64,000 bases of DNA from assembly GCA_963931165.1 (NCBI GenBank), contig OZ006985.1, forward strand, positions 620,001-684,000. Direction: 5' to 3'. How positions within the stretch are numbered: position 1 is the stretch's first letter; every line of letters begins with the position of its first letter. Below the pieces are notes generated by a model. That model worked only from the letters and a program-made list of their open reading frames with translations, was not told the DNA's origin and ran no database searches. Below are positions 51,274-59,189 of this stretch, piece by piece. This DNA is from Ornithoclostridium sp944380285. Its GTDB lineage: Bacteria; Bacillota; Clostridia; Christensenellales; UBA3700. The position numbers were made by a program, and so were the translations under genes.

Positions 51274-51882
51274 ATGTTAAAAAAGTTCTTAAAAAATTGC
51301 AAAAAACCGGAAGGTAAATTCGGTAAATGGGTAGTGAGTGCAATGAACAAAGGTCATGCGCCTCTCGCGCTTTGGGCGTTTGAAGTTTGTCCGCTTTCGG
51401 ACGGGGAAAGCGTCCTGGACGTCGGGTGCGGCGGCGGAGGCAATCTTGTCCGCATTCTGGAGCGCTGCCCGAAAAGCCGCGCCGACGGAATTGACTATTC
51501 GGAGGAAAGCGTTGCATGCAGCCGTAAAGCGACCAAAAAATATGCGGACAGGTGCAGTATCTTGTGCGGAGATGCCATGCATCTGCCGTATCGGGATGAT
51601 GCATTCGACAGGGCGGTGTCCTTTGAATCCATATATTTCTGGCCGGATCCGGTACGCGGACTGAAAGAGATTTGCCGCGTATTGAAACAAGGCGGCAAAG
51701 TCATGATTGCCTCTGAAATGACCGATCCCGAAAAGGGAAAATTCTGGGCAAAACGCTGTGAAGGCATGACGATCTATACGGCGGAGCAGCTCGCTGCCCT
51801 TATGGGGAAAGCAGGGTTTTCCGATATAAAAATCCATAAGACGCGCAAAGTGTGGTGTGCCGTCGAGGGGATAAAGCCCTGA
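51274..51882 (+). CDS. class I SAM-dependent methyltransferase
   Basis: 202 aa. Motif I VLDVGCGGGGNLVRIL, the acidic loop GIDYSEESV, motif II ILCGDAMHLPYRDDAFDRAVSFESIYFW and LKQGGKVMIASEM. Resembles UbiE/Methyltransf_11 enzymes. Start after AAGAGGTG; a GTG 12 nt earlier is less well placed. Substrate unknown. Confidence 0.9.
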   Translation: MLKKFLKNCKKPEGKFGKWVVSAMNKGHAPLALWAFEVCPLSDGESVLDVGCGGGGNLVRILERCPKSRADGIDYSEESVACSRKATKKYADRCSILCGDAMHLPYRDDAFDRAVSFESIYFWPDPVRGLKEICRVLKQGGKVMIASEMTDPEKGKFWAKRCEGMTIYTAEQLAALMGKAGFSDIKIHKTRKVWCAVEGIKP

Positions 51883-51913
51883 TGCGGCAAAGATATGGAC
51901 GGAAGCATAGAAA

Positions 51914-52396
51914 ATGATTTTAGCAATCGAAACGACGGCTTTATGTATTGTCTTTTTTCTGTTATGTTTTTTGGGAACGGGGACTGACGAGAAGAACTTG
52001 AAAAATTATTCGTCATATCCGGATGAGGTTCAAAATCTGATAAACGAAATTGCAGAATATCGTGGGCGCTATAAAGAACACAGTAAAGCGGCGGTATTTT
52101 TGTTGAATTTTTTGTTGTTCTTGTTTTTATTTTTCATTTTGGGACTGTTTATCAGAGACAGCAGCTTTTTGCAAAATTTTGTTTCCCTGACCATTATGGG
52201 GCAAAGTCTGAACGTATTTGATTTTCTGGTCATTGACCTTTTATGGTGGCGGAATACAAAACGCATTCGTTTTACAAAAATACCCGAAAAAGAATTGTAT
52301 CGGAATCCGAAAAAACATATATGGTCGTTTATCAGGGGAGTTGTGATGTATCTGATAATCGCTTTAGTAGACGGATATATATTGACGTTATTTTAG
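51914..52396 (+). CDS. membrane protein, unknown
   Basis: 160 aa, noticeably AT-richer than its neighbours. About four membrane helices with NLKNYSSYPDEVQNLINE between the first two and DLLWWRNTKRIRF before the last. I know similar conserved hypothetical membrane proteins from Firmicutes but no function. The composition suggests separate acquisition. Confidence 0.75.
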   Translation: MILAIETTALCIVFFLLCFLGTGTDEKNLKNYSSYPDEVQNLINEIAEYRGRYKEHSKAAVFLLNFLLFLFLFFILGLFIRDSSFLQNFVSLTIMGQSLNVFDFLVIDLLWWRNTKRIRFTKIPEKELYRNPKKHIWSFIRGVVMYLIIALVDGYILTLF

Positions 52397-52432
52397 TCGG
52401 AAATATGGTATGTACGGTAATGGAGGATACGA

Positions 52433-53224
52433 ATGAAACCGGATTATAAGAATTGGGTGCCGAGAGGGTTGTTGTTTCTCCTCGGCGGCATGGCGATTAT
52501 CTGCCTTGCCTTATGTATCGTGTTCGGCATGGCGGGCGTGGCGACGGAGGGCGGGCTGCGCATCGCGCTCGGCGTACTCTTTGGCGCGGCGTTTTTGCTG
52601 TTTGCCGTCCTGACGGGCATATTTGCAAATATGTATTGCGCCTTTTCGTATCACGGCAAAAAGCAGGTTTCAAAACGGGTGATCGAAGGCATTGTGCAAT
52701 ACGTTGCGTTGCCGGACGGAGGAAAGGGGTTGGATGTCGGCTGCGGCAGCGGGGCGCTTACCATCGCCTGCGCAAAGCGCAATCCGCACGCGCAGATGGT
52801 CGGCATAGACCGCTGGGGCAAAGAATACGCCTCGTTCAATCTTCCGCTCTGCGAACGCAATGCAGAGGCGGAAGGGGTGCGAAACGTATCATTTTTGCGC
52901 GGGAACGCCGTAAAACTCGACTTTCCGGACAAAACGTTCGACGCCGTGACGAGCAACTATGTCTATCACAACATCAAGGGCAAGGATAAGCAGCAGCTTC
53001 TTTCGGAAACGCTGCGCGTGCTGAAAAAGGGCGGCACATTCGCCATTCACGACATCATGTCGCCGCGCGAATACGGCGATATGCGGGCGTTTGTGAAAAA
53101 GCTGAAAGAGTGCGGTTATGAAAAGGTCGAGCTTGTCGATACGACGGACGGATCGTTACTGACAAAGAAAGAGAGCAGGGCATATATGCTCGCTCATTCC
53201 AAACTGTTGGTCGGGAAAAAGTAA
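52433..53224 (+). CDS. membrane-anchored SAM-dependent methyltransferase
   Basis: 263 aa. Two N-terminal membrane helices (about 11-66) precede a soluble methyltransferase: LDVGCGSGALTIACAK, GIDRWGKEY, GNAVKLDFPDKTFDAVTSNYVYHNI and LKKGGTFAIHDI. GGAGG lies 7 nt upstream. The anchor suggests a lipid or membrane-bound substrate (inference). Confidence 0.9.
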   Translation: MKPDYKNWVPRGLLFLLGGMAIICLALCIVFGMAGVATEGGLRIALGVLFGAAFLLFAVLTGIFANMYCAFSYHGKKQVSKRVIEGIVQYVALPDGGKGLDVGCGSGALTIACAKRNPHAQMVGIDRWGKEYASFNLPLCERNAEAEGVRNVSFLRGNAVKLDFPDKTFDAVTSNYVYHNIKGKDKQQLLSETLRVLKKGGTFAIHDIMSPREYGDMRAFVKKLKECGYEKVELVDTTDGSLLTKKESRAYMLAHSKLLVGKK

Positions 53225-53245
53225 CGGCACGAAAGGAGGGCAGAT

Positions 53246-54037
53246 TTGACGACGACTGCAATGACCGTACTCGGTTTTTGTATCATTTTCATAGCGACGA
53301 CTGCGGGCGCGGCGTTTGTATTTTTCTTCAAGGGAGAGATGTCCGGCAAACTCAATACTCTGTTTTTGGGGTTTGCTTCGGGTGTGATGGTGGCGGCGTC
53401 CGTCTGGTCGCTGCTCATTCCGTCCATTGATGGCGCGGAAGAAACATACGGAGCATTGAGTTTTCTGCCTGCCGTCACAGGTTTTCTTCTCGGCGGAGCG
53501 TTTCTCGTGCTTATTGACAAGCTCGTACCGCACCTTCATAAGGGAACAAACGAGGAAGAGGGCTTAAAAAGCCACTTAAATAAGCCCGCTAAACTCTTTC
53601 TTGCCGTCACTATACATAACATTCCCGAAGGACTTGCCGTAGGTTTTGCGTTCGGCGCGGCGGCAGCGCTCGGAGAGGAAGGCGCGTTTGTTTCCGCGCT
53701 CGGTCTTGCCGTGGGCATGGCGATACAGAATTTTCCGGAAGGCGCGGCGGTGTCTTTGCCCCTGAAAACGGCGACGGGCAGCCGCGGCAAGGCCTTTTTA
53801 TACGGCATGGGCAGCGGAGCGGTGGAACCTGTATTTGCCGTCGTCGGGTATTTTCTTGCAGCAAATCTCACGGCGGCACAGCCGTGGTTTTTGGCGTTCG
53901 CTGCGGGCGCAATGATATTTGTCGTCATAGAAGATCTCATCCCCGACGCGCACCTTTCCGAACACCCGCATTTCGGCACATGGGGCGCAATGCTCGGCTT
54001 TGTCGTGATGATGGCGCTGGACGTCGCTTTAGGATAA
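53246..54037 (+). CDS. ZIP family metal transporter
   Basis: 263 aa, eight membrane segments. The metal-binding helices are clear: VTIHNIPEGLAVGFAFG (TM4) and QNFPEGAAVSLPL (TM5), as in ZupT/GufA-type divalent-metal importers. The TTG start is chosen because it sits 5 nt after a very strong AAAGGAGGG; the first ATG is 15 nt further. The 3' end is duplicated about 780 bp downstream. Confidence 0.92.
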   Translation: MTTTAMTVLGFCIIFIATTAGAAFVFFFKGEMSGKLNTLFLGFASGVMVAASVWSLLIPSIDGAEETYGALSFLPAVTGFLLGGAFLVLIDKLVPHLHKGTNEEEGLKSHLNKPAKLFLAVTIHNIPEGLAVGFAFGAAAALGEEGAFVSALGLAVGMAIQNFPEGAAVSLPLKTATGSRGKAFLYGMGSGAVEPVFAVVGYFLAANLTAAQPWFLAFAAGAMIFVVIEDLIPDAHLSEHPHFGTWGAMLGFVVMMALDVALG

Positions 54038-54150
54038 AAGATTATTTCCGTTAGCGTATGTTAATGCTTCGCGTTTTCTCTTGACATTTGCCGGAAGTAA
54101 TAATATAATAAAATTACTAAATGATATAAGGAGAGGCTCGCATAGGTTTG
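53907..54150 (+). repeat. duplication, copy 1 (ZIP 3' end to dtxR leader)
   Basis: The last 130 bp of the ZIP gene, the following ATTATTTCCGTTAGCGTATG segment and a promoter region recur at about 54689-54925. The coding part is nearly identical; the promoter part is diverged. Confidence 0.85.
54081..54109 (+). promoter_or_regulatory. promoter in duplication copy 1
   Basis: TTGACA, 17 nt, TATAAT. It is the counterpart of the dtxR promoter but now leads into AT-rich inserted DNA, where no dtxR follows. Confidence 0.7.
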
Positions 54151-54276
54151 ATCTCTTCTTTAGTGATAAATCTATATTATACAACAAAATAGACAAAAAG
54201 AAAATATAGAAAGGCTGCCGCAACCATCACTTTATTCCTATTTGTGCTGATGCTTTGTGGCAGAATAGTGATTGAT

Positions 54277-54522
54277 ATGAAAACATATTCATTATTAGAT
54301 GTATATAAATTAAATCGTAAGATTTTAGGTGTAATGATGCCTATCGCTGCTACAGTATTTTTATTGTTGGCGATAATTATTCTTATTGCTATGCCTACAA
54401 TATGGTGGGGAAGCCTAATATTGTTCGGAATTGCGCTTGGACTTATACTGTTATGTATCTTTATTCGCAAATACATAGATAAAAAAATCAAAGAGTTGGA
54501 AGAAAAAGAGCGCAACAACTAA
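54277..54522 (+). CDS. small two-helix membrane protein, 81 aa
   Basis: MKTYSLLDVYKLNRKI, then two adjacent membrane helices and a charged tail ending KELEEKERNN. Very AT-rich compared with the flanks. No good ribosome site at this ATG or at one 33 nt upstream, so the start is uncertain. Lies within the segment between the two ZIP-tail copies. No family recognised. Confidence 0.55.
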   Translation: MKTYSLLDVYKLNRKILGVMMPIAATVFLLLAIIILIAMPTIWWGSLILFGIALGLILLCIFIRKYIDKKIKELEEKERNN

Positions 54523-54568
54523 ATATTTTTTAACTTATTTACAATATTTATAATGGGGGAATAATTTC

Positions 54569-54685
54569 ATGAATAAGATCTTGGCGGGCAGAAAAAGAAC
54601 TTGCTTTACCGTTTTATTGCTTATAGGTTTAGTGCTTGTAGCGATAAGCATTATTTTATCGAAAAGAAATGTCGCATTCGCGTAG
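54569..54685 (+). CDS. small membrane peptide, 38 aa
   Basis: MNKILAGRKRTCFTVLLLIG followed by the rest of one membrane helix and a basic end. GGGGGA lies 9 nt upstream and a TATAAT-like box just before it. The stop abuts the truncated ZIP copy, so this could be a gene cut at its 3' end by the duplication. Confidence 0.4.
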   Translation: MNKILAGRKRTCFTVLLLIGLVLVAISIILSKRNVAFA

Positions 54686-54686
54686 G

Positions 54687-54816
54687 CGCAATGATATTCG
54701 TCGTCGTGGAAGATCTGATCCCCGACGCACATCTTTCCGAACACCCGCATTTCGGCACATGGGGCGCAATGCTCGGCTTTGTCGTGATGATGGCGCTGGA
54801 CGTCGCTTTAGGATAA
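54687..54816 (+). pseudogene. truncated ZIP transporter C-terminal fragment
   Basis: About 43 residues (GAMIFVVVEDLIPDAHLSEH to VALG), matching the end of the ZIP protein except for one Ile-to-Val change. It has no start or ribosome site of its own. Confidence 0.85.
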
Positions 54817-54859
54817 AAGATTATTTCCGTTAGCGTATGTTAACGTCCCGCGTTTTCTC

Positions 54860-54888
54860 TTTACTTTTGCCGTAGAAAATAGTATAAT
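54860..54888 (+). promoter_or_regulatory. dtxR promoter
   Basis: TTTACT (54860-54865), 17 nt, TATAAT (54883-54888). Confidence 0.65.
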
Positions 54889-54920
54889 AAATATCGAAAA
54901 TGATATGATGAGGTGCGCAT

Positions 54921-55295
54921 ATGGCTGTCAACAGGACGAGAGAGTCGGAAGAAATGTATTTGGAGACCATTCTTTTGCTGCATAAAGGACAGCCGAACGT
55001 GCGCGCCGTGGACGTCAAAGACGAACTCGGTCTTGCCAAATCGAGCGTTTCGCGCGGCGTCAATCTCCTTGAAAAGAAAGGGTTTATCCATATCGACCGC
55101 GAAACGGGAAATCTGAGTTTCACCGACGCAGGCAGAAAAAAGGCAGAGGGCATATACGAGCGGCATCAGACGCTTACTAAGGCGCTTATGAAGCTCGGAG
55201 CAAACCTCGAACTTGCCGAAGAAAACGCCTGCCGCATGGAGCACGTCGTCTCCGACGAGATGATGAGAGTGTTCCGAAATTATATCAAAGAGTAA
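54921..55295 (+). CDS. DtxR/MntR family metal-dependent regulator
   Basis: 124 aa. N-terminal SEEMYLETILLLHKGQPNVRAVDVKDELGLAKSSVSRGVNLLEKKGFI is the DtxR winged helix, followed by the dimerisation/metal domain with HQTLTKAL and a C-MEHVVSDEM metal-ligand segment. No SH3-like third domain, as in MntR-type proteins. AGGTG lies 7 nt before the ATG. Likely senses iron or manganese; candidate binder of the AGTTCGC palindromes. Confidence 0.92.
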   Translation: MAVNRTRESEEMYLETILLLHKGQPNVRAVDVKDELGLAKSSVSRGVNLLEKKGFIHIDRETGNLSFTDAGRKKAEGIYERHQTLTKALMKLGANLELAEENACRMEHVVSDEMMRVFRNYIKE

Positions 55296-55300
55296 GGGAA

Positions 55301-55328
55301 AAGGAACGCCGCGCGCGTTCCTTTTTTG
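55301..55328 (+). terminator. terminator after dtxR
   Basis: AAGGAACGC / GCGTTCCTT with a short GC loop and a T6 tail. Confidence 0.85.
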
Positions 55329-55561
55329 TGTAGACATTTTTTGGGAAAATTTAATTGACTCGGCAAACAAATTCGACTTGCGGGCGGCAATGATAATGCC
55401 GTACATCGGTTCGCAGGATGAAATTTGAAATGCGTATTTATACACAATTTGCAAGTTGGTAACCGCGTACAAAGAAATGTCCGAAAATTCGCGCCGTTTC
55501 GCGTTGCATATCCCGCCAAAGAGCGCATATATTTGAGGTAGAAAACTTGCGAGGGTGGACT

Positions 55562-57043
55562 ATGCAAACCAAACAAATCCAATTCGACCGCATCCGAAAA
55601 CTCGGGGCGGGACAATTCGTAGTGGAGTGCAATGTGAGCGCGGACAGCGAGATCAAGTCGCTGCTGTGCGTGAGCGCGGACGTCGGCGACATACGCGCCG
55701 CGATCACCGCCGGACAGATCGCGGTGTCGGGCAAGATCGGCGTCAACGTGATATACGAGACGGAAGAGGGCGTCGATTCGGCGGATCACGTCACCGACTT
55801 TTCAAAGCTGCTGTCCGACGAGGGTGTGGGCGACGGCGCAAAGGCGCTTGTCGACGCGACGATCGCGGACACTGAGACTGAGTTGCGTGGCAACTCGGTC
55901 GCGGTGAGGATAGTCGTGCAATTGTCGCCGACGGCGGTCGAGACGCAAAGCCTCGACGTGTTCGACGGCGAGGACGGAACGTGCGAAAAGAGGCGCACGC
56001 TTTCGCTCATCGAGACCGTCGCTGACATAGACGCAGAGGTCGAGACAGAGGAAAAATATTCGGTCGGCAGCGGCGTGGAAAAGGTGCTCGGCTTTACGAC
56101 TGCCGCCGTGATCTGCAAACAGACCGCTACCGAGACGGGGCTGTCGATAGACGGCGAGATCTGCGCCGACGTCATCTATCTTTCGGACGGAGAGATGTGC
56201 CGCAAGACCTTCTCGATGCCCTTTGCAAAGTCGATCGACGCGCCGGAGAACTGCTGCGCTTTGGCGGTCGTCTCGATGAAGGAGAGCGCGCTCAACGTGG
56301 GCGGCAAGGCGGACGACGCAACGCTCACGCTCACCGCGAAGGCGACGGTGTCGGGCTTTGTGTTGAGGCAGTTTGACGAAGAGGTGATCTGCGATGTCTA
56401 CTCGCCGTGTCACAAACTCGAATTTTCGTGCCCGTGTCTGTCTTTCGACGAAATTGTCGACACGGGTGCATACCGCGAACGCATCTCGGGCAGCGTGTCC
56501 GTAGCCGACGGAGAGGCGGACGCGGCGCGCGTCGTATGTGCTCGGGTCGCCGAGTGCGACCTGACTTCGGTCACGACGAAGGACGGCTGCATCGTCACCG
56601 AAGGTGTCGTGACCGCCTGCGTCGTATACGAGACGGAGGACGGCGGCAAGTCGTCGGTCAAGGTGGAGCTGCCCTATGCGCTCGACCACGAAGCGCGAGA
56701 CGTCAAAGAGGGCGACTTTGCGTTCGTGAGCGCGGGATGCTGCGACCTGTTCGCCAAGGTCAAGCGCGGGCGCGAGATCGAAGTCGGGGCGACGCTGGCG
56801 TTTTCTGCGCTTGCGACGCGCACTTGTCGCGCGACGGTCGTCACCGAGGCGACGGTCGGCGAAAAGCTCGAAGACGACGGAGAGGCGATTGTCGTTGTGT
56901 CGGCGAAAAAGGGCGAGACGGCGTGGGATCTTGCCAAGCGGCTCTGCGTGAGGGCGGAAGAGGTCGAAAGTTTCAATCCGTCCGTGGAGTTCCCCGCCGA
57001 GGGCGGCGAAAAGATCGTGGTTTACAGAATGCTCGCGATGTGA
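55562..57043 (+). CDS. SPOCS (DUF3794) and LysM protein, SipL-like
   Basis: 493 aa. Three SPOCS-type repeats (about 15-150, 160-290 and 300-430; each with a V-G-V-ICK/IYLSDGE-like core) and a C-terminal LysM (AKKGETAWDLAKRLCVRAEEVESFNPS). In Clostridioides SipL has this plan and tethers the coat protein SpoIVA to the forespore. Start chosen at ATG after GAGGG; a TTG 15 nt upstream is possible. An inverted pair of the dispersed CCCGTGTC motif lies inside the coding region (56425-56467). The 230-bp gap upstream shows no gene. Confidence 0.88.
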   Translation: MQTKQIQFDRIRKLGAGQFVVECNVSADSEIKSLLCVSADVGDIRAAITAGQIAVSGKIGVNVIYETEEGVDSADHVTDFSKLLSDEGVGDGAKALVDATIADTETELRGNSVAVRIVVQLSPTAVETQSLDVFDGEDGTCEKRRTLSLIETVADIDAEVETEEKYSVGSGVEKVLGFTTAAVICKQTATETGLSIDGEICADVIYLSDGEMCRKTFSMPFAKSIDAPENCCALAVVSMKESALNVGGKADDATLTLTAKATVSGFVLRQFDEEVICDVYSPCHKLEFSCPCLSFDEIVDTGAYRERISGSVSVADGEADAARVVCARVAECDLTSVTTKDGCIVTEGVVTACVVYETEDGGKSSVKVELPYALDHEARDVKEGDFAFVSAGCCDLFAKVKRGREIEVGATLAFSALATRTCRATVVTEATVGEKLEDDGEAIVVVSAKKGETAWDLAKRLCVRAEEVESFNPSVEFPAEGGEKIVVYRMLAM

Positions 57044-57049
57044 TATAAT
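57021..57049 (+). promoter_or_regulatory. promoter placing the ispE GTG at +1
   Basis: TTTACA (57021-57026), 17 nt, TATAAT (57044-57049), then AAGGTC and GTG at 57056. It lies within the end of the preceding gene. Confidence 0.6.
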
Positions 57050-57055
57050 AAGGTC

Positions 57056-57874
57056 GTGGACAAGACGACCGAATTGAGAGCGTACGCCAAGCTCAATCTC
57101 GCGCTCGACATCACGGGCACGGACGGCGAGGGCTATCATCTGCTCGACATGATCAATTGTACGGTGGGCGTATTCGATACGCTCGCCGTTTCGCGCGCCG
57201 CAAAAGTCGCGGTGACGATGGACGGCAAGCCTTGCGGCGGCGAGAATACCGCCTACCGTGCCGCTTCGGCGGTCGAGAGGCTGTCGGGCGCGCCGCTTGC
57301 GGTCAACATCGTCAAGGGCATACCGTTCGGCGCGGGGCTGGGCGGCTCGTCCGCGGACGCGAGCGCGGTGCTGCGCTATGCGGCGGACGCGGGGCTGATC
57401 TCGCTTGCCGACGCCGAAGAGGCGGCGCGCTCGATAGGCAGCGACGTCGTGTATATGATGCACGGCGGGATGGCGCGCGTGCGCGGCAGGGGAGAGCTGA
57501 TCGAGCCGTTGAGACAAAGCGAGCTTGACATCGTTATCGCCCGTCGGGACAGGGGCGGTTCGACCGCAGAGGTCTACCGCAAATATGACGAGATCGGGCG
57601 GCAAGGCGCGGGGATAGACGGCGTTTTGAGAGGGGAGACCGCACGCTACAATGTGCTCGAAGCGCCGGCGGTCGCGCTGTGTCCCGAAATAGCGCGGCTC
57701 AAAGAGAGGATGGCAGGCGCGTTCGGCGAGGCGGTGATGACGGGCAGCGGCAGCGCGGTCTGCTCGATCGTAGCAGACGCCGACAACGCGCGGCGGACGT
57801 TGGAGCGCGGCTTTTGCGACGCGAATTTTCGCGCGGTCGTAAAGACGGTGCCGCGAGCTATAGAATATCTTTGA
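57056..57874 (+). CDS. ispE: 4-diphosphocytidyl-2-C-methyl-D-erythritol kinase
   Basis: 272 aa GHMP kinase of the MEP isoprenoid pathway. YAKLNLALDITG at the N terminus, ATP loop IPFGAGLGGSSADASAVLR, and C-terminal MTGSGSAVCSIV. GTG start; a longer start is not possible without entering the SPOCS gene. AGG at 57051 is too close to serve as a normal ribosome site, and the GTG lies 6 nt after TATAAT, so leaderless translation or read-through from the SPOCS gene are both possible. Confidence 0.93.
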   Translation: MDKTTELRAYAKLNLALDITGTDGEGYHLLDMINCTVGVFDTLAVSRAAKVAVTMDGKPCGGENTAYRAASAVERLSGAPLAVNIVKGIPFGAGLGGSSADASAVLRYAADAGLISLADAEEAARSIGSDVVYMMHGGMARVRGRGELIEPLRQSELDIVIARRDRGGSTAEVYRKYDEIGRQGAGIDGVLRGETARYNVLEAPAVALCPEIARLKERMAGAFGEAVMTGSGSAVCSIVADADNARRTLERGFCDANFRAVVKTVPRAIEYL

Positions 57875-57888
57875 GGCCTGCGAATTTG

Positions 57889-57911
57889 CGCGCCGCAAGG
57901 CGCGTTTTTTT
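57889..57911 (+). terminator. terminator after ispE
   Basis: CGCGCC / GGCGCG with loop GCAA, then seven T. Confidence 0.82.
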
Positions 57912-58119
57912 GTGCGGTTTTGTCAAGAGAGACGGACGCATTTTTTGAAAAATTTTCTCAAAGAGCGGTTTTTTCGCTTTTTCGTTTGCGGCGGCGCGCC
58001 CGATCCTGTCAAGAGTTTGCGCCGTTTTTTTTGCGCTTTGACTGCTGCCGAAAGGGCGCGGATATCGCGGTGAGCGCGCCGAGGTATATCCCGCTGCGCC
58101 GCAGGCAATAATCGCCGAT

Positions 58120-58473
58120 GTGAAAAAGGTCGTCGTCATTTTGATCGTGGCGCTCATTGCGGCGTTTGTGCTGGTCAACGTCTTTGCAAAGCCGGGGGCG
58201 GTCACGCTGAAGGTCTACACCGACGGCGATCCGTTCGGCGTGTTGGACGCGGCGGCGTATGTCATCGAGCCGCTCGACGGCGTCGAGGGCAGCGAAGAGT
58301 ACATAGCGGCGGCATGCGAGGACGCATTGCGACGCGAAGGGCGCGGCGGAAGAGTGACCGTAAAGATAGACGGCGGCGTCGTCACCGTGACGGTGGACGG
58401 GTCGACAAGACTTGCGGTCGAGACGCGCCCGGGCGGAGCGGTGTTCGGGCTTGCCCGCCTTTTGGGAGAATGA
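58120..58473 (+). CDS. small membrane-anchored protein, 117 aa
   Basis: GTG start. One N-terminal membrane helix (KKVVVILIVALIAAFVLVNVF), then a compact beta-rich domain (AVTLKVYTDGDPFG ... GRVTVKIDGGVVTVTVDG). I do not recognise a family. No ribosome site is visible. It lies 1 nt upstream of sleB and may be part of the germination operon. Confidence 0.65.
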   Translation: MKKVVVILIVALIAAFVLVNVFAKPGAVTLKVYTDGDPFGVLDAAAYVIEPLDGVEGSEEYIAAACEDALRREGRGGRVTVKIDGGVVTVTVDGSTRLAVETRPGGAVFGLARLLGE

Positions 58474-58474
58474 A

Positions 58475-59182
58475 ATGGACGAAACAAAAAAGATCTTGGT
58501 CGCGAGGATAGTCTGCGCGGTCTCGGTATTGGCGGTGTTGGTCGCCGCGGTCGCGCTGTATGTGCCGCTTGCCGGCGGCGAAGAACAGAGCGCCGCGGTG
58601 CTCAAAGTGGGGTCGAGCGGCGCGCAGGTGCGCACGTTGCAGACAAAGCTCAACAATTGGGGTTACGACGCGGGCACTGTGGACGGGATATTCGGCTCGA
58701 ATACGCTTGCGGCGGTCAAGCGCTTTCAGCAGCGCAACGGGCTTGCTGTCGACGGCATAGTCGGCGCAAAGACGGCGGCTGCGCTCGGGATGAGCCTGTC
58801 GAGCGGCTCGGGCGGCAACAGTTCTTACTCGTCGTCCGACGTCTACCTTCTCGCCAAGTGCATCTATGCCGAGGCGAGGGGAGAGCCGTATATCGGGCAG
58901 GTCGCGATCGGCGCGGTCGTGCTCAACCGCGTCAAGAGCAGCAGCTTTCCCAACACGATCGCGGGGGTGATCTATCAGCCGTACGCGTTCACCGCCGTTG
59001 CGGACGGACAGATAAATTTGGAGCCGAACGACACCGCCTACAAGGCGGCGCGCGACGCGATGAACGGCTGGGATCCGACCAACGGCTGCCTGTACTACTA
59101 CAATCCGGCGACCGCGACGAGCGCGTGGATATGGTCGCGTCCGGTCATGCTTTCGATCGGCAACCACAACTTTGCCAAGTGA
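58475..59182 (+). CDS. sleB: spore cortex-lytic enzyme
   Basis: 235 aa. N-terminal helix/signal (about 7-30), a peptidoglycan-binding domain (VLKVGSSGAQVRTLQTKLNNW to AALG) and a SleB hydrolase domain starting LLAKCIYAEARGEPYIGQVAIGAVVLNR with the catalytic Glu in YAEARGE. It degrades muramic-lactam cortex during germination. GGGAGA ribosome site. Immediately upstream of ypeB, the standard pairing. Confidence 0.95.
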   Translation: MDETKKILVARIVCAVSVLAVLVAAVALYVPLAGGEEQSAAVLKVGSSGAQVRTLQTKLNNWGYDAGTVDGIFGSNTLAAVKRFQQRNGLAVDGIVGAKTAAALGMSLSSGSGGNSSYSSSDVYLLAKCIYAEARGEPYIGQVAIGAVVLNRVKSSSFPNTIAGVIYQPYAFTAVADGQINLEPNDTAYKAARDAMNGWDPTNGCLYYYNPATATSAWIWSRPVMLSIGNHNFAK

Positions 59183-59189
59183 GGTAAAA

